Assembly: GCA_963812415.1 (NCBI GenBank)
Contig: CAWEVH010000001.1
Location: forward strand, 1-64,000
Origin: JACVRW01 sp963812415
GTDB lineage: Bacteria; Actinomycetota; Thermoleophilia; Solirubrobacterales; Thermoleophilaceae
Length of the DNA stretch: 64,000 nt
Reading direction: 5' to 3'
Part shown: in pieces, positions 9,139 to 18,037 of the stretch
How positions within the stretch are numbered: the first letter of the stretch is position 1
How the letters are laid out: each line of letters starts with the position of its first letter
Notes under the pieces: generated by a model
What the model saw: only the letters and a program-made list of their open reading frames with translations
Databases searched by the model: none
Told to the model about the DNA's origin: nothing
Program-made: the position numbers and the translations under genes

Positions 9139-9759
9139 GTGGTGGGTCTTTACGGCGAGCAGGTTCTCCCACGGATCACCAACGTGGCGTGCGGGCCCAA
9201 GAACGTCCACCCGCTGCGCCGTCGGGTCTGCGACCCGCTCGAGGGCTCCGTCGTCGAGATCGGCTTCGGCTCGGGACACAACGTCCCCTTCTATCCGACG
9301 GCCGTCAGCCGGGTCGCCGCCGTGGAGCCGGCCGACCTTGCTTGGAAGCTCGCCGGCAAGCGCCTCAGGGCCACGAGCGTCCCCGTGGAGCGGGCGGGCC
9401 TTGACGGGCAGGCGTTGCCGTTCGAGGACGACAGCTTCGACTGCGCCCTATCCACCTGGACGATGTGCTCGATCCCCGACATCGCCGCCGCCCTTGCGGA
9501 GCTGAGGCGGGTCCTCAAGTCCGGCGGGAAGCTGAGCTTCGTCGAGCACGGGCTGGCGCCCGACGAGGGAGTGCGCCGCTGGCAGCACCGGCTCGAGCCG
9601 CTGCAGAAGCGGGTGTTCGGCGGCTGCCACCTCACAAGGCCCATCCCCGAGCTGCTCACGACGGCGGGCTTCACGATCACGGACCTCGACGTCTTCTACG
9701 AGGACGGCGCGCCGAAGCTCCTCGCGGCGGACTCGCTCGGCGTCGCGGTCTCCCCGTAG
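9139..9759 (+). CDS. Class I SAM-dependent methyltransferase
   Basis: A 206-residue methyltransferase of the Methyltransf_11/25 type. Motif I is VVEIGFGSGHNVPFY (about 39-53). The acidic residue ending strand 2 is in AAVEPADLAW. Motif IV is FDCALSTWTMCSIPD, and the post-motif strand is GGKLSFVEHGL. The GTG start at 9139 follows AAGGAGG at a good distance. Small proteins of this layout are common near lipid-metabolism genes in actinobacteria. The methyl acceptor is not identifiable. Confidence 0.88.
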   Translation: MVGLYGEQVLPRITNVACGPKNVHPLRRRVCDPLEGSVVEIGFGSGHNVPFYPTAVSRVAAVEPADLAWKLAGKRLRATSVPVERAGLDGQALPFEDDSFDCALSTWTMCSIPDIAAALAELRRVLKSGGKLSFVEHGLAPDEGVRRWQHRLEPLQKRVFGGCHLTRPIPELLTTAGFTITDLDVFYEDGAPKLLAADSLGVAVSP

Positions 9760-9771
9760 GAAGCTCGCGCC

Positions 9772-9819
9772 GCCGTTCCCCTCCAGTCAGTGTGTCGCCG
9801 GATCCCGAGGTCGAATCCG
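9772..9819. repeat. 48-bp fragment duplicated from the STAS-like gene at 11.4 kb
   Basis: These 48 bases match 11436-11483 with two mismatches by direct reading. On the minus strand both encode FDLGIRRHTDWR, but at this site no gene surrounds the fragment. It is therefore probably a relic of a duplicated SpoIIAA-like gene lost between the methyltransferase and the DUF4389 gene. Confidence 0.7.
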
Positions 9820-9904
9820 ATCATGACCGCGCGATAGCCCGGGCCAGGCCGAGCCCTCGCTCCCAGCGTGGTGAAATGCACTCACTCGAGTCAAGGAGGG
9901 TCAT

Positions 9905-10588
9905 ATGAGTGACGAGCATCCGGTCCGGTTCTCGGTCGACTATCCCGACCGGCCCCTCGATCGTCTGACGACCGCCTTCCGGATCTTCACCGCGATCCCA
10001 ATCGCGATCGTGGGGGCGAGCATCGGGGGATACGCGAGCTCCGGCAGCTACGACGCCGGCAGCGACGCTTCGACGATCGTCATCGGCGGAACCGGACTGC
10101 TGTTCCTGCCGCCGCTCTTGATGATCCTCTTCCGGGAGAAGTATCCGCGCTGGTGGTACGAGTGGAACGTGGAGTTGCTGCGCTTCACCAATCGCGTCGG
10201 GACCTACCTCGCGCTGATGAACGACCGTTACCCCTCGACGGACGAGCGGCAGTGGGTGCAGCTCGACTTCCCGTATCCCGACGCCAAGCGTGACCTCAAC
10301 CGCTGGCTGCCGCTGGTCAAGTGGTTGCTGGCGATCCCGCACTACATCGTGCTGTCCCTGCTCTACCTGGCGGTGCTCATCGTGGTGATCGTCGCCTGGT
10401 TCGCGATCCTCTTCACGGGGCGCTACCCGCGCGGCATCTTCGAGTTCGTCGAAGGTGTGATCCGCTGGCACAACCGGGTGGTGGGGTATGCCCTCATCCT
10501 GGTCACAGACCGCTACCCGCCGTTCTCCCTCCGTCAGCAGGAGCTTCCACCGCCGAGCGCCGAGGGCGAGGTGGAGCCCCGCACCTGA
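9905..10588 (+). CDS. DUF4389 domain-containing membrane protein
   Basis: A 227-residue protein with the actinobacterial DUF4389 layout. It has an N-terminal strand (HPVRFSVDYPDRPLDRLTTA), a first membrane helix around residues 25-45, a short second one (about 60-75) and two strong helices (LVKWLLAIPHYIVLSLLYLA and VLIVVIVAWFAILFTGRYP). It also carries the repeated motif FxxRVGTYLALMNDRYP / HNRVVGYALILVTDRYPPFS. The ATG is preceded by AAGGAGG. Function is unknown; it is a cytoplasmic-membrane protein. Confidence 0.88.
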   Translation: MSDEHPVRFSVDYPDRPLDRLTTAFRIFTAIPIAIVGASIGGYASSGSYDAGSDASTIVIGGTGLLFLPPLLMILFREKYPRWWYEWNVELLRFTNRVGTYLALMNDRYPSTDERQWVQLDFPYPDAKRDLNRWLPLVKWLLAIPHYIVLSLLYLAVLIVVIVAWFAILFTGRYPRGIFEFVEGVIRWHNRVVGYALILVTDRYPPFSLRQQELPPPSAEGEVEPRT

Positions 10589-10620
10589 GCGGCACACCGT
10601 CACGTGTTGGCCGCCCTCGC

Positions 10621-11229
10621 CTACCTCGGCGGGTAGGGGCAGCTGCGAACGGCGCTCGCGATCGCCCGGGCGCGGGCGCGATAGCCGGCCGCGACGGGGT
10701 GCACGTGGTCGGTCCTCGAGACCCATTCGCGATGGCGGCGCACCATGCCGTGCCAGTCCACCAGGCGCATGTTCGAATGGCTCGCGACCTGGGCCGCGAT
10801 GATCCGGTTGAAGCCCGCATAGGTCATGCCGTCCACCCCGGGCCGGTGGATGTTCGCCCACACCACGCAGCGGTCCACCCCCGTGAGCCGAGTGGCCTCG
10901 GCGACGAAGTGCGCGAAGTCGGCCACGTCCTGTGGCTCGTGGATGGTGCCGACGCTCAGATGGATGATCGGCGGCATCCGGGCGCCGAGCCGGCGCAGCA
11001 CCCTCAGACTTTCGCCCATGGTGCGGGAGACGCGCACCTCGTGGCGCACGCGCCAGTCGGCCAGCGCGCGGACGAGGAACGGCTCGGTGAAGACAGCGAG
11101 CGAGTCGCCGATCGCCAGCAGCCGCTGACCGGGCGGTGGATTTGAGCTTTCGGCTCGCGCCTGGGCGGGCACCATCGTGAGACCCACCAGCGCACAGAGG
11201 GCGGCCGTACGTCGCACCGACGATTTCAT
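10621..11229 (-). CDS. Secreted SGNH/GDSL-type hydrolase
   Basis: A signal peptide (MKSSVRRTAALCALVGLT, cleavage near AQARA) precedes an SGNH-fold domain. Block I with the nucleophile is LLAIGDSLAVF, and the C-terminal catalytic Asp/His block is SRTDHVHPVAAGYRA. An Asn in VVWANIHRPG fits block III. The protein should act outside the membrane as an esterase or acyl-hydrolase, substrate unknown. I choose the ATG at 11229 because it begins directly at the basic n-region. A GTG at 11250 would add seven residues. Confidence 0.85.
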   Translation of the reverse strand: MKSSVRRTAALCALVGLTMVPAQARAESSNPPPGQRLLAIGDSLAVFTEPFLVRALADWRVRHEVRVSRTMGESLRVLRRLGARMPPIIHLSVGTIHEPQDVADFAHFVAEATRLTGVDRCVVWANIHRPGVDGMTYAGFNRIIAAQVASHSNMRLVDWHGMVRRHREWVSRTDHVHPVAAGYRARARAIASAVRSCPYPPR

Positions 11230-11308
11230 CACCCACGCCACCCCGAGCACGGACCGATTATCGCGGCGGAGATCGGCCGCCAGTCGTCCGCGCTCGATCC
11301 CGTGGCGC

Positions 11309-11680
11309 TCAGCCCCCGGCGACCCAGATCTTGGCCTCCTCCAGTTCGGCGAGCGGATAGATCTTGAGCTCGCCCGGGGCCATCCAGGCGAACAGTCGCG
11401 CGGCGCTCGCGAGCCACTCCTGATCAGTCACGATCGCCGTTCGCCTCCAGTCGGTGTGTCGCCGGATCCCGAGGTCGAATCCGGTCCGCGCGTCCTCCCA
11501 GAGCGCTGCCGGCTCCATCCGCTCGAGCCGGTCGATCACGTAGAGCTGGCGCAGCCCCTCGCCCTTCTCGACCTCCTCGTGGAGAGCCGGGACGAGCACG
11601 TCCGTGTAGTCCGAGCGCTCGACCTCGCCGTAAACGCGGAAGCCGATCGTCCCCTCGGGCGTCTCGATGCGTTCGATCAT
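11309..11680 (-). CDS. STAS/SEC14-type (SpoIIAA-like) protein
   Basis: The 123-residue product starts MIERIETPEGTIGFRVYGEV. It has the alternating alpha/beta pattern of the SpoIIAA-like (STAS/SEC14, formerly DUF3478) family, including VLVPALHEEVEKGEGLRQLY and TAIVTDQEWLASAARLFAWM. The family is thought to bind lipids or small hydrophobic ligands. The gene is monocistronic and converges on nothing. Part of its coding sequence (11436-11483) is duplicated at 9772-9819. Confidence 0.85.
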   Translation of the reverse strand: MIERIETPEGTIGFRVYGEVERSDYTDVLVPALHEEVEKGEGLRQLYVIDRLERMEPAALWEDARTGFDLGIRRHTDWRRTAIVTDQEWLASAARLFAWMAPGELKIYPLAELEEAKIWVAGG

Positions 11681-11760
11681 GTCCGCACACTAGCCCCGCA
11701 CCCCGCTCACACAGCGCTCATCGCTCTCTCATCCAGGCCCTGTCAAGGTCCAGGGAGCCC

Positions 11761-12447
<687 letters not shown>

Positions 12448-12452
12448 GCCGC

Positions 12453-13829
12453 GTGCCGATCAGGATCCGGCTGACCGCCGGGTTCACGGCGGTGATGGCC
12501 GTCGTGCTGGCGCTGATCGGCGTGTTCGTCTACCTGCGCGTGCAGTCCGACCTCGACGCGAGCCTCGACCGCTCGCTGCGCTCGCGCGCCGACGACGTCG
12601 CGGCGCTCGTGGAGAGCGGCGGCTCGGGGCTGGCCGCGGGCGCCGCCCGCCTGACCGAGGCGGACGAGAGCTTCGCCCAGCTCGTGGGCCCGGACGGGCA
12701 GGTGCTGGATGGCAGCGCCCCCTTCGACTCGACCTCCGTGCTCACCCCGTCCCAGCTGCGCGCGGCACGGCAGGAGGCCGTGATCGTGGATTCCGACTCG
12801 CTTCCTCAGGAGGACGACGCGATGCGCGTGCTGGCACGCCCCGCCGGCGGCGAGGGCGCCGTGGTGGTCGTCGGCAGCTCGCTCGAAGACCGCGACGAGG
12901 CCCTCGAGGCGCTCGGCTCGGTGCTGCTCGTGGGCGGTCCGCTCGCCCTGCTCCTGGCCGCGCTCGCCGGCTACGGGCTCACGGGGGCGGCGCTCCGCCC
13001 GGTCGTGCGGATGCGGGAGCAGGCCGAGACGATCTCGCGCCTGGGCAGCGGGCGCCGGCTACCGGTGGCGCCCGCCCGCGACGAGCTGCACGGGCTCGGC
13101 GAGACGCTCAACCAGATGCTCGACAGGCTGGAGCGCTCGGCCGAGCGCGAACGCGGATTCGTGGCGAGCGCGAGCCACGAGCTGCGCACGCCGCTGGCGC
13201 TGATGAAGGGCGAGCTCGAGCTGGCGCTGCGCGAGGGTCGCTCGCCGGACGAGCTGCGCGCTGCCCTTCGCTCGGCCGCCGAGGAGACCGACCGCATGGC
13301 GCGGCTGTCCGAGGACCTGCTCGTGCTGGCCCGCGCCGACGAGGGCCGCCTGCCGGTCCGTCCTGAGCCGCTCGCGCTCGACGAGCTGCTCGAGTCGACC
13401 GCCCGCCGCTTCGCGGCCCGCGCCCGCGAGGAGGGGCGCGAGCTGCGGGTGGCCGACGCGGGCGGGGTCCGGGTCGATGCCGACCGCCTCCGGCTCGAGC
13501 AGGCGCTCGCCAACCTCGTGGACAACGCCCTGCGCTACGGCGAGGGGACGGTGGAGCTCGGCGCCGCCTCGGAGAACGGCGCCGTGACACTCCGCGTGCG
13601 CGATCACGGCCCTGGCTTTCCGCCCGAGCTCGCCGACCACGCCTTCGAGCGCTTCACCCGGGCCGACCGGGCGCGCTCGCGCGGCGGCACCGGCCTCGGC
13701 CTCGCGATCGTGGACGCGGTCGCGCGCGCCCACGGCGGCCGTACGGGAGTCAGCGGCTCGGAGGTGTGGATCGAGCTGCCGGGCGAGGCCGCGGTCAGTC
13801 CCGCTCGCCGGCCTCCGCCGCCAGCGTGA
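12453..13829 (+). CDS. Membrane sensor histidine kinase
   Basis: A 458-residue kinase partner of the regulator at 11761. The GTG at 12453 starts VPIRIRLTAGF, followed by TM1 (about 8-28). A periplasmic sensor segment of roughly 130 residues and TM2 (LLVGGPLALLLAALAGYGL) come next, then HAMP. HisKA follows with the phosphoacceptor His in ASASHELRTPLALMKG. The HATPase has N-box NLVDNALRYGEG, G1 DHGPGFPPE and G2 GGTGLGLAIV. Its last 35 bases overlap the convergent DUF6494 gene. The signal sensed is not identifiable. Confidence 0.93.
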   Translation: MPIRIRLTAGFTAVMAVVLALIGVFVYLRVQSDLDASLDRSLRSRADDVAALVESGGSGLAAGAARLTEADESFAQLVGPDGQVLDGSAPFDSTSVLTPSQLRAARQEAVIVDSDSLPQEDDAMRVLARPAGGEGAVVVVGSSLEDRDEALEALGSVLLVGGPLALLLAALAGYGLTGAALRPVVRMREQAETISRLGSGRRLPVAPARDELHGLGETLNQMLDRLERSAERERGFVASASHELRTPLALMKGELELALREGRSPDELRAALRSAAEETDRMARLSEDLLVLARADEGRLPVRPEPLALDELLESTARRFAARAREEGRELRVADAGGVRVDADRLRLEQALANLVDNALRYGEGTVELGAASENGAVTLRVRDHGPGFPPELADHAFERFTRADRARSRGGTGLGLAIVDAVARAHGGRTGVSGSEVWIELPGEAAVSPARRPPPPA

Positions 13830-14022
13830 TCCGGCCGTCGATCTCGATCGGCCGCTCGAGGCCCTCGACCGTGATCACGGCCCGGGCGGGCAGGGTCTCG
13901 CCGCCCTCGAGCGCACCCTGGTCGATCCGGTCCCTCACGCCGAGCTCGATCTCGCGCTGAGCGGTCACGCCCAGCTTCTTGAGGAACTTGCGGACCGACA
14001 GGTTGAAGGTCTCTTCGTCCAC
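13795..14022 (-). CDS. DUF6494-family protein
   Basis: A 75-residue protein beginning MDEETFNLSVRKFLKKLGVT and continuing AQREIELGVRDRIDQGAL, which fits the DUF6494 family of unknown function. It lies directly downstream of pspA and pspAA on the same strand with an 11-base gap, so it is probably cotranscribed with the envelope-stress genes. Its 3' end overlaps the histidine kinase 3' end by 35 bases in antisense. Confidence 0.8.
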   Translation of the reverse strand: MDEETFNLSVRKFLKKLGVTAQREIELGVRDRIDQGALEGGETLPARAVITVEGLERPIEIDGRITLAAEAGERD

Positions 14023-14033
14023 GCCGCCGGGGC

Positions 14034-14312
14034 TCAGTCGGGGATCAGGCCGTCGCCGCTGAACTCGCCCTTCGCCTCCTGGAAGGAGATGTCGCGCGGC
14101 GGGAGGATCACGTCGGACTCGAGCAGCTCGTCGTCCCCAAGGCCGTTGCCGTCGCTGGCCACCAGCTCGAGCATCTGGCTCCAGAGCTCCTTGAAGCCCG
14201 TCTCGTCGCCCTCCTCGACGGCGGCCACCGCGCGGTTGTCGAGCTCGTTGAGGCGCTCGGCGTCGCCGTCCGGCAGCCGGTACTGACCCTCGCCGGAGAT
14301 GCGCACGATCAC
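14034..14312 (-). CDS. pspAA: PspA-associated protein PspAA
   Basis: A 92-residue protein beginning MIVRISGEGQYRLPDGDAER, the characteristic start of the PspAA domain, followed by acidic helices (VAAVEEGDETGFKELWSQML). PspAA proteins are encoded next to pspA in actinobacteria and related lineages and are predicted partners of the PspA scaffold. The GTG start overlaps the pspA stop as GTGA, implying translational coupling. DUF6494 follows. Confidence 0.9.
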   Translation of the reverse strand: MIVRISGEGQYRLPDGDAERLNELDNRAVAAVEEGDETGFKELWSQMLELVASDGNGLGDDELLESDVILPPRDISFQEAKGEFSGDGLIPD

Positions 14313-15070
14313 GCGGAGCCCTCCTTGCCGCCCTCCTCCAGCGCCGGCGAGTCGCCGCCGCCGGACCCGAGCTCGGCCTTCATCTTGGCCAGCTCGTCGT
14401 CGACCTGGGCGCCGCTCGTGAGCTCGCGCAGCTGACGGTCGATGTCGTCCTCGCCGCCGCCGAGCTGCGTCAAGTCGTCGAAGGTCCCGGCCGCCTCGAG
14501 CTCCTCGACCGCCGACGCGCGGGCGCGCATGGTCTCCGTCTTGTCCTCGGCGCGCTGGATCGCCAGCCCGAGGTCGGCCATCTGCTCGCCCACCCCGTTG
14601 GCGGCCTCGGAGATCTTGACCTGCGCCTCCGCGGCGGAGTACTGGGCCTTGATGACCTCCTTCTTGGTGCGGAACTGCTCGATCTTCTGGCGCAGCTTCT
14701 GCTCGTTCGCCGTGAGCTGCTCCTGCTGGGCCTCGAGCTCCTTGATCTGCGTGTCGAGCGACTGGAGCTCCGTCTGCGCGAGCGTCTTGCGCTCGAGCGC
14801 CATGCGGGCGAGCTCCTCGTTGCCCTGGGAGAGCGCCTGGCGCGCCTGCGTGTCGAGCTTGACCACCTGCTGCTCGAGCTTCGAGCTCTGCATCTGCAGG
14901 CGCTTCTTCGACGTGACGACGTCGGCGATGCCCTTCTTGACGTTCTGGAGCAGCTCGACCTGCTTCTGGTAGCCGTAGTCGAGGGTCTCGGCCGGATCCT
15001 CCGCCCGGTCGAGCATCTTCGACACCTTCGCCTTGATCACGGTGGACATGCGACCGGCCAAACCAGGCAT
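14309..15070 (-). CDS. pspA: PspA/IM30-family phage-shock protein
   Basis: A 253-residue, almost wholly helical coiled-coil protein of the ESCRT-III-like PspA/Vipp1 family that protects the inner membrane under stress. Typical features are STVIKAKVSKMLDRAEDPAE near the N-terminus, DYGYQKQVELLQNVKKGIAD, long heptad-rich helices (about 60-180) and an acidic C-terminal tail. The start at 15070 adds a short MPGLAGR leader; the ATG at MSTVIKAK is an alternative. It is first gene of a pspA-pspAA-DUF6494 unit. Confidence 0.93.
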   Translation of the reverse strand: MPGLAGRMSTVIKAKVSKMLDRAEDPAETLDYGYQKQVELLQNVKKGIADVVTSKKRLQMQSSKLEQQVVKLDTQARQALSQGNEELARMALERKTLAQTELQSLDTQIKELEAQQEQLTANEQKLRQKIEQFRTKKEVIKAQYSAAEAQVKISEAANGVGEQMADLGLAIQRAEDKTETMRARASAVEELEAAGTFDDLTQLGGGEDDIDRQLRELTSGAQVDDELAKMKAELGSGGGDSPALEEGGKEGSA

Positions 15071-15125
15071 GCCGCCCCCCTTCGAGCTCGAGAGTCAGTT
15101 CCTGCGGTCCTAGACTACCGGCGCC

Positions 15126-15629
15126 GTGCAGCCGCCGAAGCCGCCATCAGCGTCCAGCTCGATCCTGAGCCGCTGGATGGGCATCGGCGACGCGAACACG
15201 GCGGGCAATGTCCACGGCGGCGTGATCATGCACCTCTGCGACGAGGTGGCCGGAATCGCCGCCGTGCGCCACTCCGGCCGCCGGGTCGTCACCGCCGCGA
15301 TGGACCGGATGACGTTCCGCCACCCGGTGTTCGTCGGCGGGCTCGTGACGGTGCGCGCGACCGTCAACGCGGCCTGGCGCAGCTCGATGGAAGTGGGCGT
15401 GCGGGTGGAGTCGGAGGACGTGCGCACCGGCGAGATCACCCACACCTCGACCGCCTACCTGACGATGGTCGCGCTCGACGACGAGGGACGCCCGACCGAG
15501 GTCGCCCCGGTGGCGCCCGAGACGCCGGACGAGCAGCGCCGCGCGCGCGAGGCCGCGCTGCGGCGCGAGAACCGGCTGACCGAGCGCAGGCGGATCGAGG
15601 AGGAGCGCGCGCTTCAGGGCGAGGCCTGA
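15126..15629 (+). CDS. Acyl-CoA thioesterase, hotdog fold
   Basis: A 167-residue cytoplasmic thioesterase of the YciA/ACOT type. The hotdog helix is GNVHGGVIMHLCDEVAGIAA, which includes the catalytic acidic residue, followed by RVVTAAMDRMTFRHPVFVGG and VTVRATVNAAWRSSMEVGVR. The C-terminal about 45 residues are a charged helical tail rich in Arg and Glu. The GTG start lies close to the divergent pspA promoter region. It probably releases free fatty acids from acyl-CoA, in line with the acyl-CoA genes nearby. Confidence 0.88.
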   Translation: MQPPKPPSASSSILSRWMGIGDANTAGNVHGGVIMHLCDEVAGIAAVRHSGRRVVTAAMDRMTFRHPVFVGGLVTVRATVNAAWRSSMEVGVRVESEDVRTGEITHTSTAYLTMVALDDEGRPTEVAPVAPETPDEQRRAREAALRRENRLTERRRIEEERALQGEA

Positions 15630-15636
15630 GACCGGC

Positions 15637-16170
15637 TCAGATCGGCTCGCCGGGAGCGTCCGGAGAGTCGGGCGAGTCCGGGCTGGGCAGCTGGCGCCAC
15701 TCCGTGAACTTGCCCTTGCGGATCGTGTAGCGCACCTTGACGATCCCGGTGCAGGGCCCGCCCGGCCCGCGGCGCAGCGTGAACGACGCCAGCACCGTCT
15801 TCCCCTCGTCCTCGACCTCCACGAGGTCCGCGCGGCAGGGCAGGCTGGCGTTGAAGCTCTTCGCGTCCGACTCGTCCTTCAGCCGGAAGGGCTCGCCCTG
15901 GTCGATGATCGCGCCGGGCGCGAAGTAGTAGGCGGCCTGGTCGTAGTCGGCGCGCTCGAGCGCCAGCAGCCAGCCGCGGATCACCCGTCCCTCGTAGGAG
16001 CCGACGCCGCGCCCCGGCCCATCGGGGCTCGGCGTGGTGCGCTCGGGCGTCGTGCGCTCGGGCGGCAGGCCCTCCGCGGCCGTCTTCTGAGCCTCGTCCT
16101 CGTCGCCCGAGTTGCATCCGACCAAGCCGATGAGCAGGGCACACAGGACGGCTCGGGCTGCCGGGCGCAC
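15637..16170 (-). CDS. Lipoprotein with SnoaL/NTF2-like domain
   Basis: A 177-residue predicted lipoprotein. The N-terminus MRPAARAVLCALLIGLVGC contains a clear lipobox (GLVGC) with the acylated Cys at about 19, followed by a disordered Thr/Pro/Glu linker. The C-terminal domain (RGWLLALERADYDQAAYYFA, then AIIDQGEPFRL) looks like an NTF2/SnoaL-type cone fold. It converges on the thioesterase with an eight-base gap. The ligand is unknown. Confidence 0.78.
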   Translation of the reverse strand: MRPAARAVLCALLIGLVGCNSGDEDEAQKTAAEGLPPERTTPERTTPSPDGPGRGVGSYEGRVIRGWLLALERADYDQAAYYFAPGAIIDQGEPFRLKDESDAKSFNASLPCRADLVEVEDEGKTVLASFTLRRGPGGPCTGIVKVRYTIRKGKFTEWRQLPSPDSPDSPDAPGEPI

Positions 16171-16213
16171 ATGAAGAGGGTACGCCCGGCCGCCCGCGGC
16201 CGATGAACCTCGC

Positions 16214-16987
16214 CTAGAGCGAGCGCTGGTAGCGCTCGAGCGCGCGCAGCGCGAACCAGGCGCACAACGCCAGGAAGCCGGCCAGCAGGCCGCAGCGCGT
16301 GAGCACCACGTCCCAGCCGCCGTCCCCGAGCGCCGCCGCGCGGGCGGCCTCGACCGCCCACTCGAGCGGGTTGAAGTCCGCCGCGGTGTCCATCCAGTCG
16401 GGCATCAGCGACGACGCCATGAAGGTGGACGAGATGAACGACAGCGGCAGTTGGAGGAAGGTCAGCGTCGCGATCAGCGTCTCCTCCTTGCGGGCGCTGA
16501 GCGCGAACCCGATCGAGAGCGTGCCGAAGCAGGCTCCGATCAGGACCGCGACGCCGACCAGCGCCGCCACGCCGACCAGCCCGCCGGGGAACGTCGCTCC
16601 GGCCAGCAGCGAAATGCCGACGATGATGAGCGACTGGATCGCGATCGTCACCGAGTTCTGCGCCACGCGGCCCGCCAGCAGCGCGCCACGGCTGACCGGC
16701 GAGACGAGCAGCCGGTCGGTGACCCCTCGATCGAGGTCCTCGATCACCGGCATCCCGCTCCAGCCGGCCGAGAAGAAGGCCGTCATCACCACGATGCCGG
16801 GCGCCAGGTAGTCGATGTACGAGTCACTGCCGAAGCCGGGGATGTCCGCGACCACCTCGAACAGCGAGCCGAACAACAGCAGCCAGATCACCGGCTGCAC
16901 CAGCGTCACGGCGATCCACCAGGGCTGACGCCAGAGCTGGCGCAGGTGCGTGGCGGTCATGTATCCGGTGTGTCGCAGGGCGGTCAT
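16214..16987 (-). CDS. ABC-2 type transporter permease
   Basis: A 257-residue permease with six predicted helices, starting MTALRHTGYMTATHLRQLWR. Typical ABC-2 features are QPVIWLLLFGSLF (TM1), the GVTDRLLVSPVSRGALLAGR cytoplasmic loop and the FNPLEWAVEAAR motif before the last helix, as in DrrB-type exporters. The start is fixed by its ATGA overlap with the ATPase stop. Together with the ATPase it forms a drug- or lipid-export system. Confidence 0.9.
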   Translation of the reverse strand: MTALRHTGYMTATHLRQLWRQPWWIAVTLVQPVIWLLLFGSLFEVVADIPGFGSDSYIDYLAPGIVVMTAFFSAGWSGMPVIEDLDRGVTDRLLVSPVSRGALLAGRVAQNSVTIAIQSLIIVGISLLAGATFPGGLVGVAALVGVAVLIGACFGTLSIGFALSARKEETLIATLTFLQLPLSFISSTFMASSLMPDWMDTAADFNPLEWAVEAARAAALGDGGWDVVLTRCGLLAGFLALCAWFALRALERYQRSL

Positions 16988-17946
16988 CGGGTCACCTCCG
17001 TCCTCTCGGCGCTCGCCTCGGCGGCTCCGAACGAGCGGCCGGCGTAGCGCAGGTACACGTCGTCGAGTGAGGGCCGAGCGACGGTGACCGAGGCCACCTC
17101 CACGTCGTGAACCTCGAGCGCGGCCAGCACGGCCGGGACCGCGCGCGCGCCGTCGGCCGCACGGGCCCGCAGCGTGCGACCGTCCACCGAGACCTCGCGG
17201 ATCCCGTCGATGCGCTCCAGGGCTGCGCCGGCCCCATTGAGGTTCGGCCGCTCGAGCTCCACCTGCACCGCGTCGCCGCTCAGCTCGCGCTTGAGCTCGT
17301 CGGGCGAGCCGGATGCGACGACCCGGCCACGATCCACGATCGCGAGCTGGGCGGCGAGCCGGTCGGCCTCCTCGAGGTAGTGCGTCGTGAGCAGCACGGT
17401 CATGCCCTCGTCCCGGCCGAGCCGCTCGATCTCCTGCCACATGTCGGCCCGCACCTCGGGGTCGAGCCCGGTCGTCGGCTCGTCCAGGAACAGCACGCGC
17501 GGGCGATGTGTCAGCGCCAGCGCGATGTCGAGCCGCCGCTCCATCCCGCCCGAGAAGCCGCGCACGATGCGGTCGGCGGCGTCCTCGAGGCCGAAGCGCG
17601 CGAGAAGCTCGTCGATGCGCGACTCGAGCCGCCCCCCGCGCATCCCGTGCAGCCGGCCGCTCAGGCGGAGGTTCTCCCGCGCGGTCGCCTCGCGATCCGC
17701 TCCCGCCCGCTGGCCGACCACGCCGATCGCCGACCGGACGCCGACCGGATCGGCGAGGACGTCGTGGCCGGCGACACGCGCGGCGCCGCTGTCGGGCCGC
17801 GCCAGGGTGGTCACGATCCGCACCGCCGTCGACTTGCCGGCGCCGTTCGGGCCGAGCAGGCCGAACACCGTGCCCTCCTCGACGGAGAACGACAGGTCGT
17901 CCAGCGCGCGTACGTCACCGGGATAGGTCTTGACGAGCTCGTTCAC
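16984..17946 (-). CDS. ABC transporter ATP-binding protein (DrrA-like)
   Basis: A 320-residue ATPase with Walker A GLLGPNGAGKST, Q-loop VVGQRAGADREAT, signature RGFSGGMERRLDIA, Walker B VLFLDEPTTGLDP and switch His in LLTTHYLEEADRL. A C-terminal DrrA-type accessory domain follows. The GTG start at 17946 is just inside an in-frame TGA. The gene diverges from a MarR regulator 90 bases away and shares an AT-rich intergenic region holding three TTCGAA repeats. Substrate is unknown; drug or envelope-component export is likely. Confidence 0.93.
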   Translation of the reverse strand: MNELVKTYPGDVRALDDLSFSVEEGTVFGLLGPNGAGKSTAVRIVTTLARPDSGAARVAGHDVLADPVGVRSAIGVVGQRAGADREATARENLRLSGRLHGMRGGRLESRIDELLARFGLEDAADRIVRGFSGGMERRLDIALALTHRPRVLFLDEPTTGLDPEVRADMWQEIERLGRDEGMTVLLTTHYLEEADRLAAQLAIVDRGRVVASGSPDELKRELSGDAVQVELERPNLNGAGAALERIDGIREVSVDGRTLRARAADGARAVPAVLAALEVHDVEVASVTVARPSLDDVYLRYAGRSFGAAEASAERTEVTR

Positions 17947-17999
17947 CTCGATTGCGTCGTCTCACGCTTGCTCCTTCGTCGCTGGGAAGCTAGACTTAT

Positions 18000-18037
18000 T
18001 TCGAACTTCAAACGATTCTATCTTCGAAACGTTCGAA
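18000..18037. promoter_or_regulatory. Probable MarR operator: three TTCGAA palindromes
   Basis: The six-base palindrome TTCGAA occurs at 18000-18005, 18023-18028 and 18032-18037, the last overlapping the A of the MarR start codon. The segment is markedly richer in A/T than the rest of the window. It sits between divergent marR and the ABC exporter, the usual place for an autoregulatory MarR operator. Confidence 0.6.
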
